Positions 1 through 16,104 of a DNA stretch of 64,000 bases are shown piece by piece. Positions within the stretch are counted from its first letter, which is position 1; each line of letters begins with the position of its first letter. The notes under the pieces are model-generated. The model saw only the letters and a list, made by a program, of their open reading frames with translations. It searched no databases and was not told the DNA's origin. Source of the stretch: Paenibacillus sp. GSMTC-2017 (lineage in GTDB: Bacteria > Bacillota > Bacilli > Paenibacillales > Paenibacillaceae); contig NZ_JAECMT010000003.1 in NCBI RefSeq assembly GCF_016019935.1, positions 195,388 to 259,387 on the forward strand. Reading direction: 5' to 3'. Position numbers and translations under genes: made by a program.

Positions 1-2528
<2,528 letters not shown>

Positions 2529-2550
2529 TTATTAGAATAGGCTTGCATAA

Positions 2551-2605
2551 TTCACTAGTTATCATATGCTTCAAAACGTAGAGTGCACTTAATAGAAGCG
2601 GAGTT
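2551..2605 (-). promoter_or_regulatory. Conserved SigK-like promoter block of collagen gene 1
   Basis: The minus strand carries GCATATGATAACTAGTGAA, with CTCCGCTTCTATTAAGTGC about 20 bases upstream. The same block precedes three other collagen genes here. GCATATGATA fits the mother-cell SigK -10 consensus (GCATANNNTA). SigK control would suit an exosporium gene but is inferred. The rest of the 2514-2912 gap shows only this block and a terminator hairpin. Confidence 0.6.
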
Positions 2606-2836
2606 TACAGGAAAATAGTCAGGTGTGCTTATAGAGAAAGTCAATTGTTTAAATGACAAAACCTTCAATATTAATTGCAATATTATTCATTTTAGAGGGT
2701 AGATGAGCTTGCAGATCACTGTTAGATTACAGGTCGAGGATAAAAGCTTTGCAATCTAGTAGGGGTTATTATTTTGAAATGATTAAGTATAAACAAAAAG
2801 CAGATGATATCAAAATTGATAGTATCTAATATAGGT

Positions 2837-2867
2837 TCAGGCTGCCGAGGAAATCTCGACAGCCTGA
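2837..2867 (-). terminator. Hairpin after the BclB-like gene
   Basis: TCAGGCTG/CAGCCTGA and CGAG/CTCG arms form a 13-bp stem with a 5-base loop. The one mismatch becomes a G-U pair only on the minus strand. It lies about 45 bases beyond the stop at 2913. The U-tract is weak. Confidence 0.55.
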
Positions 2868-2912
2868 GACTAACTTAAAAGGTAGCTCCCTTAATTAGGA
2901 AAGAAAGAGGGA

Positions 2913-5185
<2,273 letters not shown>

Positions 5186-5230
5186 AAAAAGGGCTACTCC
5201 AATAAGTTTGTACAACATTGTTGGAGTAGC
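5186..5230 (-). terminator. Rho-independent terminator after the 77-codon ORF
   Basis: A perfect 10-bp stem GCTACTCCAA/TTGGAGTAGC (5193-5230) is followed on the minus strand by CCCTTTTT (5186-5190). It lies 70 bases past the stop at 5299, so the small ORF was, or is, the end of a transcription unit. Confidence 0.8.
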
Positions 5231-5298
5231 TGTTATATCAAAACATATTCTACCTATTTACATTAATCCAATGAATTACATTTTTCATATACAACTGA

Positions 5299-5532
5299 CT
5301 AGGCTATTTTAATAATTGTTATAGCTACCGATGGGCTGGTCTGACCTTGAGTCGTAACTCCAAGAGCTGTTGCTACAGTACCAACGTTATTAACTGTTAG
5401 AATATCACCAGCAGCTAAAGTTACAATTGCAATTGCAGTTCCAGTCTCTGGTTGAGTACCGTTTCTGGCTCCAGATGCATTTGAAAAAATAATAGAACCA
5501 GGTACAACAACACCATTTATTTCAAGAGCCAT
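5299..5532 (-). CDS. Short protein resembling the C-terminal head of a collagen-like protein
   Basis: 77 residues beginning MALEINGVVVPG and ending SVAITIIKIA. Composition and ending match the last strands of the heads of the neighbouring collagen-like proteins, which end IRLVKID, TAVKVG and IIIRLG. There is no N-terminal domain and no Gly-X-Y repeat. AAAGAGA lies 5-10 bases before the ATG and a good terminator follows, so it could still be expressed. It could be a free-standing small C1q-like subunit or the surviving 3' end of a lost paralogue. I cannot decide between these from sequence alone. Confidence 0.5.
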   Translation of the reverse strand: MALEINGVVVPGSIIFSNASGARNGTQPETGTAIAIVTLAAGDILTVNNVGTVATALGVTTQGQTSPSVAITIIKIA

Positions 5533-5576
5533 GACATTCTCTTTTATAGTTGATCGATATATATGATTTCTAGGAT

Positions 5577-5619
5577 AAAGAGATCACCTCCCCAAAAATG
5601 ATCGAAGAGTGATCTCTTT
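5577..5619 (-). terminator. Perfect 11-bp hairpin after collagen gene 3
   Basis: AAAGAGATCAC/GTGATCTCTTT arms enclose a 21-base loop. It sits about 60 bases beyond the stop at 5677. The tail on the minus strand is only TTTATCC, so termination would be weak. The downstream arm and loop contain GGGGAGGTGATC, a near-perfect match to an extended Shine-Dalgarno sequence. Confidence 0.5.
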
Positions 5620-5676
5620 GCAGACGATTAAAAGTCGATAATTTTCACACTATTAACTGTTTCTAAATAAAGTGTA

Positions 5677-6708
<1,032 letters not shown>

Positions 6709-6746
6709 TATTATTCTCCTTTGCAATTTTATTGGTCTAATTTTTA

Positions 6747-6799
6747 TTCACTAGTTATCATATGCCTGATAACGTAGAGCGCACTTAATAGAAGCGGAG
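6747..6799 (-). promoter_or_regulatory. Conserved SigK-like promoter block of collagen gene 3
   Basis: GCATATGATAACTAGTGAA with CTCCGCTTCTATTAAGTGC upstream, as for the sister genes. The identity to the block at 9407 continues a further ~35 bases upstream, so these two units were copied together with their upstream DNA. Confidence 0.6.
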
Positions 6800-7249
6800 T
6801 TCCATAAAAATGGTCAGTTGTACTTATACCATCCACAAAGACCCCATCACTTCATATAATTGCGATCTGTTTGCATGCGATATCGCTTTTTCAAGGACGA
6901 GGAGTAACTATTCATCCTTAAACAAGTTCCAGAGTGTCCTACATAAATAGGGGATGCGGAACAAATTGGGTTAAATTTAATTAAGAACGATTTTCCTTTA
7001 CTCAACTATTAAGAATTCATAGAAACGTAAGCTTACTGTATGAAAGAGAATGAAGTAAGTGAGATGCTTAGAGAAATGGTTTGAGGTTTCTTCTATACTT
7101 GTTGTCAGGTTTATATAGTAAATTGCATGAGGATTACGAGGAAGGAGTTACAAAGATATTGACATAGCAGCACGCCCCTTTGAAGTCATGGAACTGCTGT
7201 CGTATTAAAAATGAAACTTTTTATGAAAAATTGACCATTAAGTGGTGGC
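6800..7249. other. Intergenic region, no gene seen
   Basis: About 450 bases. The first ~40 match sequence upstream of the collagen gene at 9377. The rest is AT-rich with no frame I would call. Confidence 0.4.
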
Positions 7250-7660
7250 ACAACGTTTAATACAAACGAATTTGCCACTTGTACTCCGTTCAATAAAGCA
7301 AATACTGTAAGCTATGTGCCGTGGCAAGTGTGTTAATTACTGATAATTCATACGTTACCCAATACGATCCATTGGGCGCATATGTCAAATCTGTTGGAAT
7401 TGGAAGTGTAATATCGGTATTACTTGATGCAAATCCATTAAAAGCTAGAAATGTTGCCGAAGCAGTTACCGGTCACACCTTTAACACCAATTGATCCAGT
7501 CGCGCCTGTTGCCCCAAGAGGACCAAGCTTACTATCCAATCAGCGTTCAAAATATGACTAATACCAAGTTCCTCTAATCCAATGGATGAAAGCAATAAAC
7601 TGATTGCATTTTCTCTACTTAATGAAATCGTAGGGGGAATATTAATTAGATAGATATTAT
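7250..7660 (-). pseudogene. Decayed collagen-like paralogue
   Basis: Reading from 7660 down, the minus strand encodes a recognisable but mutated copy of the shared N-terminal domain ([24 protein letters not shown], positions about 7540-7625). An internal deletion fuses this to the LDSKLG region near 7535. Two or three collagen triplets follow (about 7490-7530), then a head-like stretch (ATFLAFNGFASSNTDI, about 7395-7450) in a different frame with stops. No start codon or Shine-Dalgarno survives. It lies between two intact paralogues and shows a family undergoing duplication and loss. Confidence 0.7.
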
Positions 7661-7744
7661 CCGATTTATTGTAGAGAAACTTCTATTTACTCTTAAAAGG
7701 TGGAAAGTACGTTATATCCTTAATGAGCCAATATATTTTTGGAT

Positions 7745-7880
7745 GCACCATGTTGCAGAATTCAGAATGTGATTAATACCATCCTCCTTCATAGGTTTAT
7801 AGTATGTGGCGTGGCATTAACCACTGGATATCATTTGCATAGATTTCTAGATAGCATATGATAGTTGCGGAGTTAATAGG
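7745..7880 (-). other. Second, very short remnant of a collagen gene start
   Basis: The bases at 7757-7780 resemble the HILNAE coding part of the shared domain. At 7828-7877, TATCATTTGCATAG, GCATATGATAG and TTGCGGAGTTAAT resemble a rearranged promoter block. The similarity is short and was judged by eye only. Confidence 0.35.
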
Positions 7881-7990
7881 AAATGGACAAGAGTATACAT
7901 TTACATAGGTAATGTAGCTATGAAGTAATTTCGGTATTTTTAAAATGATAAATTGATCCACTTGCAGATGTAAAAGTAGTTTTAAGTAAA

Positions 7991-8021
7991 GAAAAAAGCT
8001 GTCGAGGTTTCTCGACAACTT
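7991..8021 (-). terminator. Rho-independent terminator after collagen gene 4
   Basis: AAG-TGTCGAG/CTCGACA-CTT stem with a GTTT loop (7996-8021), followed on the minus strand by TTTTTTC. It lies about 125 bases past the stop at 8145. The stem core resembles the terminator at 2837, suggesting common descent. Confidence 0.75.
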
Positions 8022-8144
8022 GAAGTAGGAGTCTAGCTCTAGCAAGTAAATGTTGCAACATAAGTGATTGCATTTCTTTAGGCGTAATTCATGTCCATTG
8101 TAATAATAAAATTATTAGTTGAATTTAATAAGGGGGCCATTTAG

Positions 8145-9460
<1,316 letters not shown>

Positions 9461-9844
9461 TCCATGAAAATGGTCAGTTGTACTTACATCAGCCACAAAG
9501 GCCTGAATACATCATTCATTTGAAATATTAATATTTTTGTTTCACTCGAAGCGAGTTACTTTTTGATAGTTATGTGGATGATCATCCATACTTAAATAAG
9601 TACCTGAAGTTTTTATATCATTCTCATAACATATAAATTGGACGAGGGTATGGTAGGGAGGAGATAAGAGGGAAGATAATAGTTTAATGATAGAGTTAAC
9701 AAAATTATAAAATGATTATTAAACGGACCAATCCAGCAAACAAAGGATGCATTTTACTCTTATACATGAATAGTACAAAAATGAACCGGCGGATAGAATT
9801 CTAGTATGTAGTCTTTTTCTTTCGAAGTAAGTTGTTTTTGTGAA
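9461..9844. other. Intergenic region without recognised gene
   Basis: About 385 AT-rich bases between the block of gene 4 and the terminator of gene 5. The first ~40 bases match the DNA upstream of the gene starting at 6708. Nothing else is recognisable. Confidence 0.4.
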
Positions 9845-9876
9845 AAAACCGACTACACAAATGTGTAATCGGTTTT
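9845..9876 (-). terminator. Rho-independent terminator of the large collagen gene
   Basis: AAAACCGATTACACA/TGTGTAGTCGGTTTT on the minus strand, one wobble pair, ending in a U-run. It starts 10 bases beyond the stop at 9886. Confidence 0.85.
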
Positions 9877-9885
9877 AATTTTTTA

Positions 9886-12477
9886 TTAACCTAAACGAAT
9901 GATGATAAGCGAACTGCTATTTATAGGCGAGCCATTAATTGCTGGTGCTAGGAGAGTGGTAGTGGTGCCATTATTGATAATTTGGATCGTGTCCCCAGCA
10001 ATGAATCGTCTTACCAAATAACCGGATGAGGATTTCGCGCCAGAACCACTGTTTTCTGTGCCAGACGTTGATCCTAAGAGCAAAGTAGTTGAGTTTAGCT
10101 CAATTCCAAAGTTTGCAGTTTGGCCACCGTCTGCAATTGTCATATAAGCAATTGCATACAAACCATCTACATTAATAGTAATAACTCCTCCTGCATTGGA
10201 GAACGAACCAGCCGGATCAATTAGTTCGGTTACTAAAGGAACAGTGCCACCTGATGGAATCGTTGTATTTCCTGTATTGCTAAAATGCCCCGCGACACCT
10301 AACCCAGGAACTCCAGTTGGCCCAGTTGGTCCAGTTGTTCCGTCAGTACCAGTTGGTCCAGTTGGCCCTGCAACCCCGTCCGCACCAGTGGCACCGGTCG
10401 CCCCGTCATTACCAGTGGCGCCAGTAGCACCGGTTGAACCGTCGTTACCAGTGGCACCAGTCGCGCCAATCGCCCCGTCATTACCAGTGGCGCCAGTAGC
10501 GCCAGTAGCGCCGGTCGCCCCGTCGTTACCAGTGGCGCCAGTCGCGCCAATCGCCCCGTCGTTACCAGTGGCGCCAGTAGCGCCGGTCGCCCCGTCGTTA
10601 CCAGTGGCGCCAGTCGCGCCGTCCGCTCCGTCGTTACCAGTGGCGCCAGTAGCGCCGGCCGCTCCGTCGTTACCAGTGGCGCCAGTCGCGCCGGTGGCCC
10701 CGTCATTACCAGTGGAGCCAGTAGCACCAGTCGCCCCGACTGCGCCGTCCGCTCCCGTTGCACCAGTGGAACCAATTGGCCCTTGAGGTCCAACTGGCCC
10801 TTGCAGACCTTGAGGTCCTTGAGTTCCTGCTGGCCCTTGTGTTCCAGCTTCTCCTTGTGGACCTTGAGGCCCAACTGGGCCTTGTGCCCCTGTAGTTCCA
10901 GTAGCTCCTGCTGTACCTGCGGTTCCTTGAATTCCTTGAAGACCCTGAGGTCCAACTAGACCTTGAGCTCCAGTCGCTCCCGTCGCCCCAGTTGTGCCAG
11001 CATTACCTTGAGGTCCCTGAGGCCCTTGAGGTCCAACTGGCCCTTGCGAGCCCGCTTCACCAGTTACACCTGCTGCGCCAGTATTACCTTGAAGACCTTG
11101 AAGTCCTTGAGGTCCTTGAGACCCGACAGGTCCTTGTGCCCCCGTTGTTCCAGTAGCTCCTGCTATACCTGCTATACCTGCAGTTCCTTGAGGCCCTTGA
11201 GGTCCAACAAGACCTTGAGCTCCAGTCGCGCCCGTTGCCCCAGTTGTACCAGCATTACCTTGTGCTCCTTGAGGTCCTTGAGGTCCGACTGGCCCTTGCG
11301 AGCCTGTTTCACCAGTTGCACCTGTTGTGCCAGCGTTTCCTTGTGGCCCCAGAAGTCCTTGAGGTCCTTGAGGTCCAACAGGACCTTGTGCCCCCGTAGC
11401 TCCAGTAGCCCCTGCTATACCTGCAATTCCTTGAGGTCCTTGAGGTCCAAATAGACCTTGAGCTCCAGTCGCGCCCGTCGCCCCAGTTGTGCCAGCATTA
11501 CCTTGAGGTCCTTGAGGCCCTTGAGGTCCAACTGGCCCATGTGAGCCCGTCGCACCTGTCACGCCTGCTATACCAGCATTACCTTGCAGCCCTTGAAGGC
11601 CTTGAGGCCCTTGGGGTCCGACTAGCCCTTGCACGCCAGTCGCTCCAGTTGGACCAACTGGTCCTGCAGATCCTTGAGGTCCTTGAGGTCCGATAAGTCC
11701 CTGAGGACCAATAGCACCTTGCGGTCCAGTTGTTCCAGTACTTCCAGTAGCACCTGTCGCACCCGAAGCACCTATCGGTCCTTGAGGTCCTATAGGTCCT
11801 TGAGGTCCAGCATTGCCTTGCGGTCCTAGAGGCCCTTGAGGTCCAGCTAACCCTTGAAGTCCTTGCGCACCAATTGGTCCAGGAATTCCTTGGATTCCTT
11901 GAGGTCCCTGAGCACCAACAGCACCTTGCAATCCTTGAGGTCCTTGTGCACCTTGAGGTCCTTGGGCTCCTTGAGCACCAGGATCCCCAGTCGCCCCAGT
12001 TGGTCCAGCTGGACCGCCTGAAGGCCCTGTTGCACCCGTAGATCCCGTGGCTCCAGTTGCTCCAGTTGCTCCGATCAGCCCATCAAGCCCATCAAGTCCA
12101 TTCAGGCCAGCTGGGCCTGCTGGCCCAGCTGGCCCAATAGGCCCCCGTTCACCTTCGTGGCCACGTTTACCACGTTCACCATCGTCACCACGTTTACCGC
12201 GTTCTCCGCGCTCACCTCGTTCACCTCTTTCTCCTGCAGGTCCAGTAGGCCCAACTAAGGTGATGGGATCCTCGAAATAAGGATGCTCGTAATGAATTTC
12301 GCTTTTACGATGACGTGATTTTGAGCCTGCTACAACAATCCGGTCCTTTTTAGTGCCTGTGTTTTTCTTATGTCTATTCTTGCTAGATGATGATTTACCG
12401 CTATTAAATTTTTTTATTTCTACAACTTTCTTCTGTGAGGGTCGTCGATTGCTTTTTTTATTTAATGAGTAATCCAG
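9886..12477 (-). CDS. Large collagen-like protein with basic N-terminus and C1q-like head
   Basis: About 863 residues, unrelated at its N-terminus to the other four. The first ~70 residues are Lys/Arg/Ser-rich ([17 protein letters not shown]...), with no signal peptide. A charged Gly-X-Y segment ([19 protein letters not shown]) and about 600 residues of G-P-Q, G-A-T and G-N-D triplets follow. The last ~130 residues are a head starting [17 protein letters not shown] and ending SSLIIIRLG. The frame runs to a TTG at 12492, but the only Shine-Dalgarno (GGAGGTG, 12490-12484) lies inside it. With 6-8 base spacing it points to CTG at 12477, so I use that uncommon start. It could be a spore-coat or exosporium filament; the promoter is not recognised. 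Confidence 0.82.
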   Translation of the reverse strand: MDYSLNKKSNRRPSQKKVVEIKKFNSGKSSSSKNRHKKNTGTKKDRIVVAGSKSRHRKSEIHYEHPYFEDPITLVGPTGPAGERGERGERGERGKRGDDGERGKRGHEGERGPIGPAGPAGPAGLNGLDGLDGLIGATGATGATGSTGATGPSGGPAGPTGATGDPGAQGAQGPQGAQGPQGLQGAVGAQGPQGIQGIPGPIGAQGLQGLAGPQGPLGPQGNAGPQGPIGPQGPIGASGATGATGSTGTTGPQGAIGPQGLIGPQGPQGSAGPVGPTGATGVQGLVGPQGPQGLQGLQGNAGIAGVTGATGSHGPVGPQGPQGPQGNAGTTGATGATGAQGLFGPQGPQGIAGIAGATGATGAQGPVGPQGPQGLLGPQGNAGTTGATGETGSQGPVGPQGPQGAQGNAGTTGATGATGAQGLVGPQGPQGTAGIAGIAGATGTTGAQGPVGSQGPQGLQGLQGNTGAAGVTGEAGSQGPVGPQGPQGPQGNAGTTGATGATGAQGLVGPQGLQGIQGTAGTAGATGTTGAQGPVGPQGPQGEAGTQGPAGTQGPQGLQGPVGPQGPIGSTGATGADGAVGATGATGSTGNDGATGATGATGNDGAAGATGATGNDGADGATGATGNDGATGATGATGNDGAIGATGATGNDGATGATGATGATGNDGAIGATGATGNDGSTGATGATGNDGATGATGADGVAGPTGPTGTDGTTGPTGPTGVPGLGVAGHFSNTGNTTIPSGGTVPLVTELIDPAGSFSNAGGVITINVDGLYAIAYMTIADGGQTANFGIELNSTTLLLGSTSGTENSGSGAKSSSGYLVRRFIAGDTIQIINNGTTTTLLAPAINGSPINSSSLIIIRLG

Positions 12478-12598
12478 AAAGAGCACCTCCAAGTTAATTT
12501 ACTTATACTACGGGCTAATGCGTATATTTGCTTGGGTGCAGGGCGGGCGGGCGCATAGGCATTCGCACATTTTTCGAAAAATGGGCGCTAGGAGACAG

Positions 12599-12627
12599 TT
12601 GACATTAACACTGAGAATAGTTATCAT
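12599..12627 (+). promoter_or_regulatory. SigA-type promoter of the flavodoxin operon
   Basis: TTGACA (12599-12604), 17-base spacer, TATCAT (12622-12627), with the Fur box just downstream of the expected start point. The remaining gap between this and the collagen gene starting at 12477 holds a GC-rich patch and no recognised site. Confidence 0.7.
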
Positions 12628-12638
12628 ATTTACGAAAG

Positions 12639-12653
12639 TGATAATCATTATCA
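12639..12653 (+). promoter_or_regulatory. Fur box (7-1-7)
   Basis: TGATAATCATTATCA is an exact match to the Bacillus Fur 7-1-7 inverted repeat. Its position at about +5 to +20 would let Fur-Fe block transcription of the operon that encodes the flavodoxin. Confidence 0.85.
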
Positions 12654-12745
12654 TTACTTGTCTGACAAAGGAAATCCACCACAGATAATCATCTTTGATT
12701 AAAAAGGTAGGCATCGGGCCACCCGAGCACTGAGGAGATAGATGT

Positions 12746-13546
12746 ATGCAAACAGGGACAAAAAAACCATGGAACTGGCTGTTATTCCCGTTCTCATCGG
12801 TCAAAGCGAGTCCATTTGGACTTTTCGCAGCATCCGTAGGGTACGGGGTGTATGAAATAGATGAACAATTTAATTGGGAGAAGATTGATGCTGGATTGCC
12901 AGATACAACAAGTATCCACCGATTGCAGCTTCATTCAGAATTACTGCATGCCTGCACGAATAATGGTTTGTACGAATGGATGGGAGAGTCGTGGGAGCAT
13001 GAGGGGCTAGCACTTCCGTGTTATCAATACCGTAGAACTGGAGGTGCAAGCTATGCAGCTACCGATGATGGTTTGTGGATTAAAACGGCTTCTAAGTGGG
13101 GGCTTCTTGCATGTGAAGGGAAACGGATTTACGATTTCCTGAATCTCCCTCAATATATGATAGTTGGGCATGAAACTGGCATCTCTTTATATGACCGTTT
13201 CATGGATGACTGGGCTCATTTTGAGCTGGAAAGAAAAATAACGAGTTTGGCTGTTTACCGTGGTCATTTGATTGGAGCAAGTGATCAGGGTGAATTGATG
13301 GTTGGCGATAAGAAAGGGAAGTTTGACCGCATTCGTTTTGGCAAAAAGTTTATTTTCTCGGTTGCAGCCAAAGGAAATGAAATTTATGTTTGTACGGATC
13401 AAGGTCTATTTAAACTTGCTTACATTGCAAATAAGTTAATTTTGTTATCAGTAATGTTAGGTTTTCCAGTAACGGACGTTGATGTGCATGGTGAAGAGCT
13501 CTACATGGCTACGTTATTCCAAGGCATTCAAACAATGAAAATATAG
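12746..13546 (+). CDS. Unknown protein with propeller-like repeats, iron-regulated
   Basis: 266 residues, no signal peptide or membrane segment. The chain shows repeated short units of the type ...GLYEW..., ...GLWIKTASKW, ...GISLYDRFMDDW, ...GELMVGDKKGKF and ...GLFKLAYIAN, spaced about 35-45 residues. That is typical of a beta-propeller, but I do not recognise the family. It is the first gene after a Fur box and sits 11 bases ahead of a flavodoxin, so it is probably made under iron limitation. GAGGAG lies 8-10 bases before the ATG at 12746; the ATG at 12742 is in another frame and soon stops. The function is unknown. Confidence 0.75.
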   Translation: MQTGTKKPWNWLLFPFSSVKASPFGLFAASVGYGVYEIDEQFNWEKIDAGLPDTTSIHRLQLHSELLHACTNNGLYEWMGESWEHEGLALPCYQYRRTGGASYAATDDGLWIKTASKWGLLACEGKRIYDFLNLPQYMIVGHETGISLYDRFMDDWAHFELERKITSLAVYRGHLIGASDQGELMVGDKKGKFDRIRFGKKFIFSVAAKGNEIYVCTDQGLFKLAYIANKLILLSVMLGFPVTDVDVHGEELYMATLFQGIQTMKI

Positions 13547-13557
13547 GAGGAATAGTG

Positions 13558-14010
13558 ATGCCGAAAATTATTATTTTGTACACCAGCTTAACGGGAAACA
13601 CAGAAGAAATGGCTGAATCGATTGCAGAAGGTGTTAAGGCGACTGGTATTGATTATGTATGTAAAGAAGCATTTGATGCAAAACCAGAGGAGCTTCTAGA
13701 TTACGATGCAATTATTATGGGAGCGTATACGTGGGGCGATGGCGAACTACCGGATGAGTTTCTTGATTTTTACGAAGAAATGGACGGTTTAAATTTAGCA
13801 GGCAAAAAAGCTGCAGTATTCGGATCAGGTGATACTTCCTATCCTGTTTATTGTGGTGCAGTCGATATTATTGAAGGGAAGCTTAAGGAGCTTGGTGCAG
13901 AAATCGTCTGCGAAAGCTTGAAGTTTGAATACAATGCTTCGGACGATGAGAAGGTACTGGGAAAACGCATTGGAGAGCAAGTTGCGGGACTATTATCGGT
14001 TGCAGGATGA
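13558..14010 (+). CDS. Flavodoxin
   Basis: 150 residues, the normal length for a short-chain flavodoxin. The FMN phosphate loop is visible at residues ~8-14 (TSLTGNT) and flavin-contact loops at ~58-62 (YTWGDGEL) and ~90 (GSGDTSY). A GTG at 13555 is also possible, but GGAGG (13546-13550) is 7 bases from the ATG at 13558. Flavodoxins replace iron-sulfur ferredoxin when iron is scarce; the Fur box upstream of the operon supports this. B. subtilis has comparable Fur-controlled flavodoxins in ykuNOP. A reductase with its own Fur box lies at 32645 in this window and could be the electron donor (inference). Confidence 0.93.
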   Translation: MPKIIILYTSLTGNTEEMAESIAEGVKATGIDYVCKEAFDAKPEELLDYDAIIMGAYTWGDGELPDEFLDFYEEMDGLNLAGKKAAVFGSGDTSYPVYCGAVDIIEGKLKELGAEIVCESLKFEYNASDDEKVLGKRIGEQVAGLLSVAG

Positions 14011-14033
14011 GGTTTAATAGGGGGACAGAAGGC

Positions 14034-14744
14034 ATGTTAGAGCCAATGCCAGCACTAATTCGTATTGACGATTATAAAATAGAACAGATTTTGCGTGGTG
14101 TAGAGTGCAATAACAAGCCATCGAATGAAAGTGGAGGGAAACGTTCTCTTCATTGGAAAGAACTCGTTCATTTCGCTGCTTGTCATTGTGTGAATGATGT
14201 TTTGACATCTACATCAGGTAAGAGCCTAGCGGAAACGTTAGAGAAAGCCAATAATCGTTGGTGGACGAATCGCCATTATAAATTTCATTCCAATGAGCAT
14301 TTTTTGCAAGTAAGACATACGGTGAACGCTCATCTGCTGTCCTTTCTAACTCATCACGTCGCAAGTAAGCCGATAATGTTATTCGAGCCATCTACAATAC
14401 ATATAGAAGAATTGGGTATGGAGCTGGCACAAAATCTTCATGTTGTAGCAACACTTGATGATCACATTCAAGGTGAATACATCGTTCAAAAATTTATTGT
14501 GGATGAGACTCCCGAGTCGTTAGAGTTGTATAAACATATGACTACAGCATTCGGAATGAGCGCATTCAAGCGGTTGCCTGAGCGAATTGAGGCTTTATCA
14601 TTGATTAGTGGTAAACGGTATATGTGGAGACCAGATATGGAGTCGTGGAAACAATCACTTGATTATATGCGACTGGTCAAAAGTTTGCTTCCGGCGTCGT
14701 CAAAGAGAGCCGATGGAACGAGTGGACTAAAGTTGATTATGTAA
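14034..14744 (+). CDS. Unknown protein, third gene of the Fur-regulated operon
   Basis: 236 residues from the ATG at 14034, which has GGGGGA 8 bases upstream. An in-frame ATG at 14007 overlaps the flavodoxin stop but has no spaced Shine-Dalgarno. The protein is soluble, with His/Trp-rich stretches (WKELVHFAACHCVNDV, WWTNRHYKFHSNEHF, HTVNAHLLSFLTHH). Several His and one Cys in the first half could bind metal or haem. I do not recognise the family. Its place behind a flavodoxin and Fur box suggests a role in iron limitation. Confidence 0.72.
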   Translation: MLEPMPALIRIDDYKIEQILRGVECNNKPSNESGGKRSLHWKELVHFAACHCVNDVLTSTSGKSLAETLEKANNRWWTNRHYKFHSNEHFLQVRHTVNAHLLSFLTHHVASKPIMLFEPSTIHIEELGMELAQNLHVVATLDDHIQGEYIVQKFIVDETPESLELYKHMTTAFGMSAFKRLPERIEALSLISGKRYMWRPDMESWKQSLDYMRLVKSLLPASSKRADGTSGLKLIM

Positions 14745-14815
14745 ATTGTGGATGTTTAGTATAGTTAGCATCAGTAAAATTATGTTCGTTCAATTGCTCA
14801 AATATGGATATACAT

Positions 14816-14856
14816 AACCTCGCATCGCTTCCTATATGGGACGGCGGGGTTTTTTG
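14816..14856 (+). terminator. Terminator of the flavodoxin operon
   Basis: AACCTCGC/GCGGGGTT stem with one wobble and an inner TTCC/GGGA pairing, followed by TTTTTT. Confidence 0.75.
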
Positions 14857-14940
14857 GTATGGACAAATGAACGGATAATCAAGTAACATGGCAATATTCA
14901 TAAGAAAAGCTAAGGAAGCTAAGCTTGAGGAGAGATCAGC

Positions 14941-15792
14941 TTGTCAGACGATTTATTGCTCACATTTCGCTCGCCGCCGTTGCCTTTTTTTGTGGAATCG
15001 AATCGAATTACTTATCGCCCTGGGGAAGAACATCCCAACCGAACAAATTTAGGCGTATTTGATTTATTATTCGTGAACGAAGGTACGCTGTATGTAGCGG
15101 AAGAAGATTACAAATGGACGTTAACGCCAGGAGATGTACTCATTTTGAGGCCTGACCGTTGGCATTACTCGTTTCAACCGTGTACAGAGGAAACGGTGTT
15201 CGACTGGGTACATTTTCAGACGGTCGGAGCATGGGAAGAGACAGAGAATAACCAGCAGGGTACGCTGCGAGGCGATTACTATACATATGCGATTCGCCTT
15301 CCCAAAAAGATGAAGTTGTCTTATCCCAATGAGGCCAAGCTCATATTTGCACAGTTGCATGAGGCTGCCAAAAACTCGTCGCATGGCGCGTTTTGGGATC
15401 GACAACAACGTTTCCTGCATCTGTTGCAGATGCTCGATGAAGGCTGGCGTTCAGATGCTGCCAGTGCTGCAGTATCTATCGCGGAGCGAGCGGCGGCATA
15501 TTTGAAACTTAATTATCAAACGCCAATAAGCAATACGATGCTAAGTGAAGTATTGGGATTGCACACAAACTATATTACTCGCTGCATGACAGAAGTATTT
15601 GGTTGTACTCCTCAGCAGTATTTACTTTATTATCGTCTTGATCAGGCAAAGTTGCTTCTTATCAAGACGGATTGGACGATTGCTAAGATTGCGGAAGAGA
15701 CTGGCTTTAGACAAACGCCACATTTCTCTAGACTATTTGCTGCCCATACGGGTATGCCTCCACTTAAATTTCGGAAACGTTTTACAACGTAG
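14941..15792 (+). CDS. AraC-family transcriptional regulator with cupin sensor domain
   Basis: 283 residues. Residues ~20-100 form an AraC-type cupin (LGVFDLLFVNEGTLYVAEEDYKWTLTPGDVLILRPDRWHY). The C-terminal ~100 residues hold two helix-turn-helix motifs ending in the family signature (AKIAEETGFRQTPHFSRLFAAHTGMPPLKFRKRF). The start is TTG at 14941, supported by GAGGAG with an 8-base spacer. Monocistronic, between two terminators. In Paenibacillaceae such regulators usually control sugar uptake, but no sugar gene lies nearby, so the target is unknown. Confidence 0.9.
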   Translation: MSDDLLLTFRSPPLPFFVESNRITYRPGEEHPNRTNLGVFDLLFVNEGTLYVAEEDYKWTLTPGDVLILRPDRWHYSFQPCTEETVFDWVHFQTVGAWEETENNQQGTLRGDYYTYAIRLPKKMKLSYPNEAKLIFAQLHEAAKNSSHGAFWDRQQRFLHLLQMLDEGWRSDAASAAVSIAERAAAYLKLNYQTPISNTMLSEVLGLHTNYITRCMTEVFGCTPQQYLLYYRLDQAKLLLIKTDWTIAKIAEETGFRQTPHFSRLFAAHTGMPPLKFRKRFTT

Positions 15793-15983
15793 AAGGTTAA
15801 TGAAGGCAATTAGTTAATGTTGAGCAATGGATAGCTAGTGTAGACAACTAGCTTGTCTATGTAGATAGCTAGTTAATTAATAAAGCTAAGTAACAACCTG
15901 TTCGTCAATAAAGATAGCATGATGTCTAAAGTAGACGATGTGTTGGCCGTTGTGGGTAGCTAATAGACTAAAGTAGATAACTT
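15793..15983. other. Intergenic stretch with repeated TAGATA/TAGCTAG motifs
   Basis: The 190 bases after the AraC gene contain several imperfect copies of AGCTAG and (G)TAGAYA, including a small hairpin AGCTAG/CTAGCT near 15829-15852. No frame or known element is recognised. Confidence 0.35.
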
Positions 15984-16028
15984 ATTGGTTTACGAAGGTA
16001 ATTAATTGCCTCCGTAAACCAATCTTTT
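15984..16028 (+). terminator. Long bidirectional-type hairpin
   Basis: Twenty-base arms starting ATTGGTTTACG and ending CGTAAACCAAT with two non-Watson-Crick positions, followed by CTTTTTA on the plus strand. It would end transcription from the AraC gene before the SRAP gene. Confidence 0.7.
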
Positions 16029-16104
16029 TATTGCATGCATAATTTTCCATCTTACAACAGAAACTGAATTCAACACGCAACCTAAAGTGAAGGAGTGACT
16101 TGCG

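Noticed and set aside
7797..8045. 82-codon minus-strand frame
   Set aside because: It runs through the terminator hairpin and the decayed promoter block, has no Shine-Dalgarno and no protein-like composition.
12508..12804. 98-codon minus-strand frame
   Set aside because: It covers the promoter, Fur box and start of the plus-strand gene at 12746; it is better explained as non-coding.
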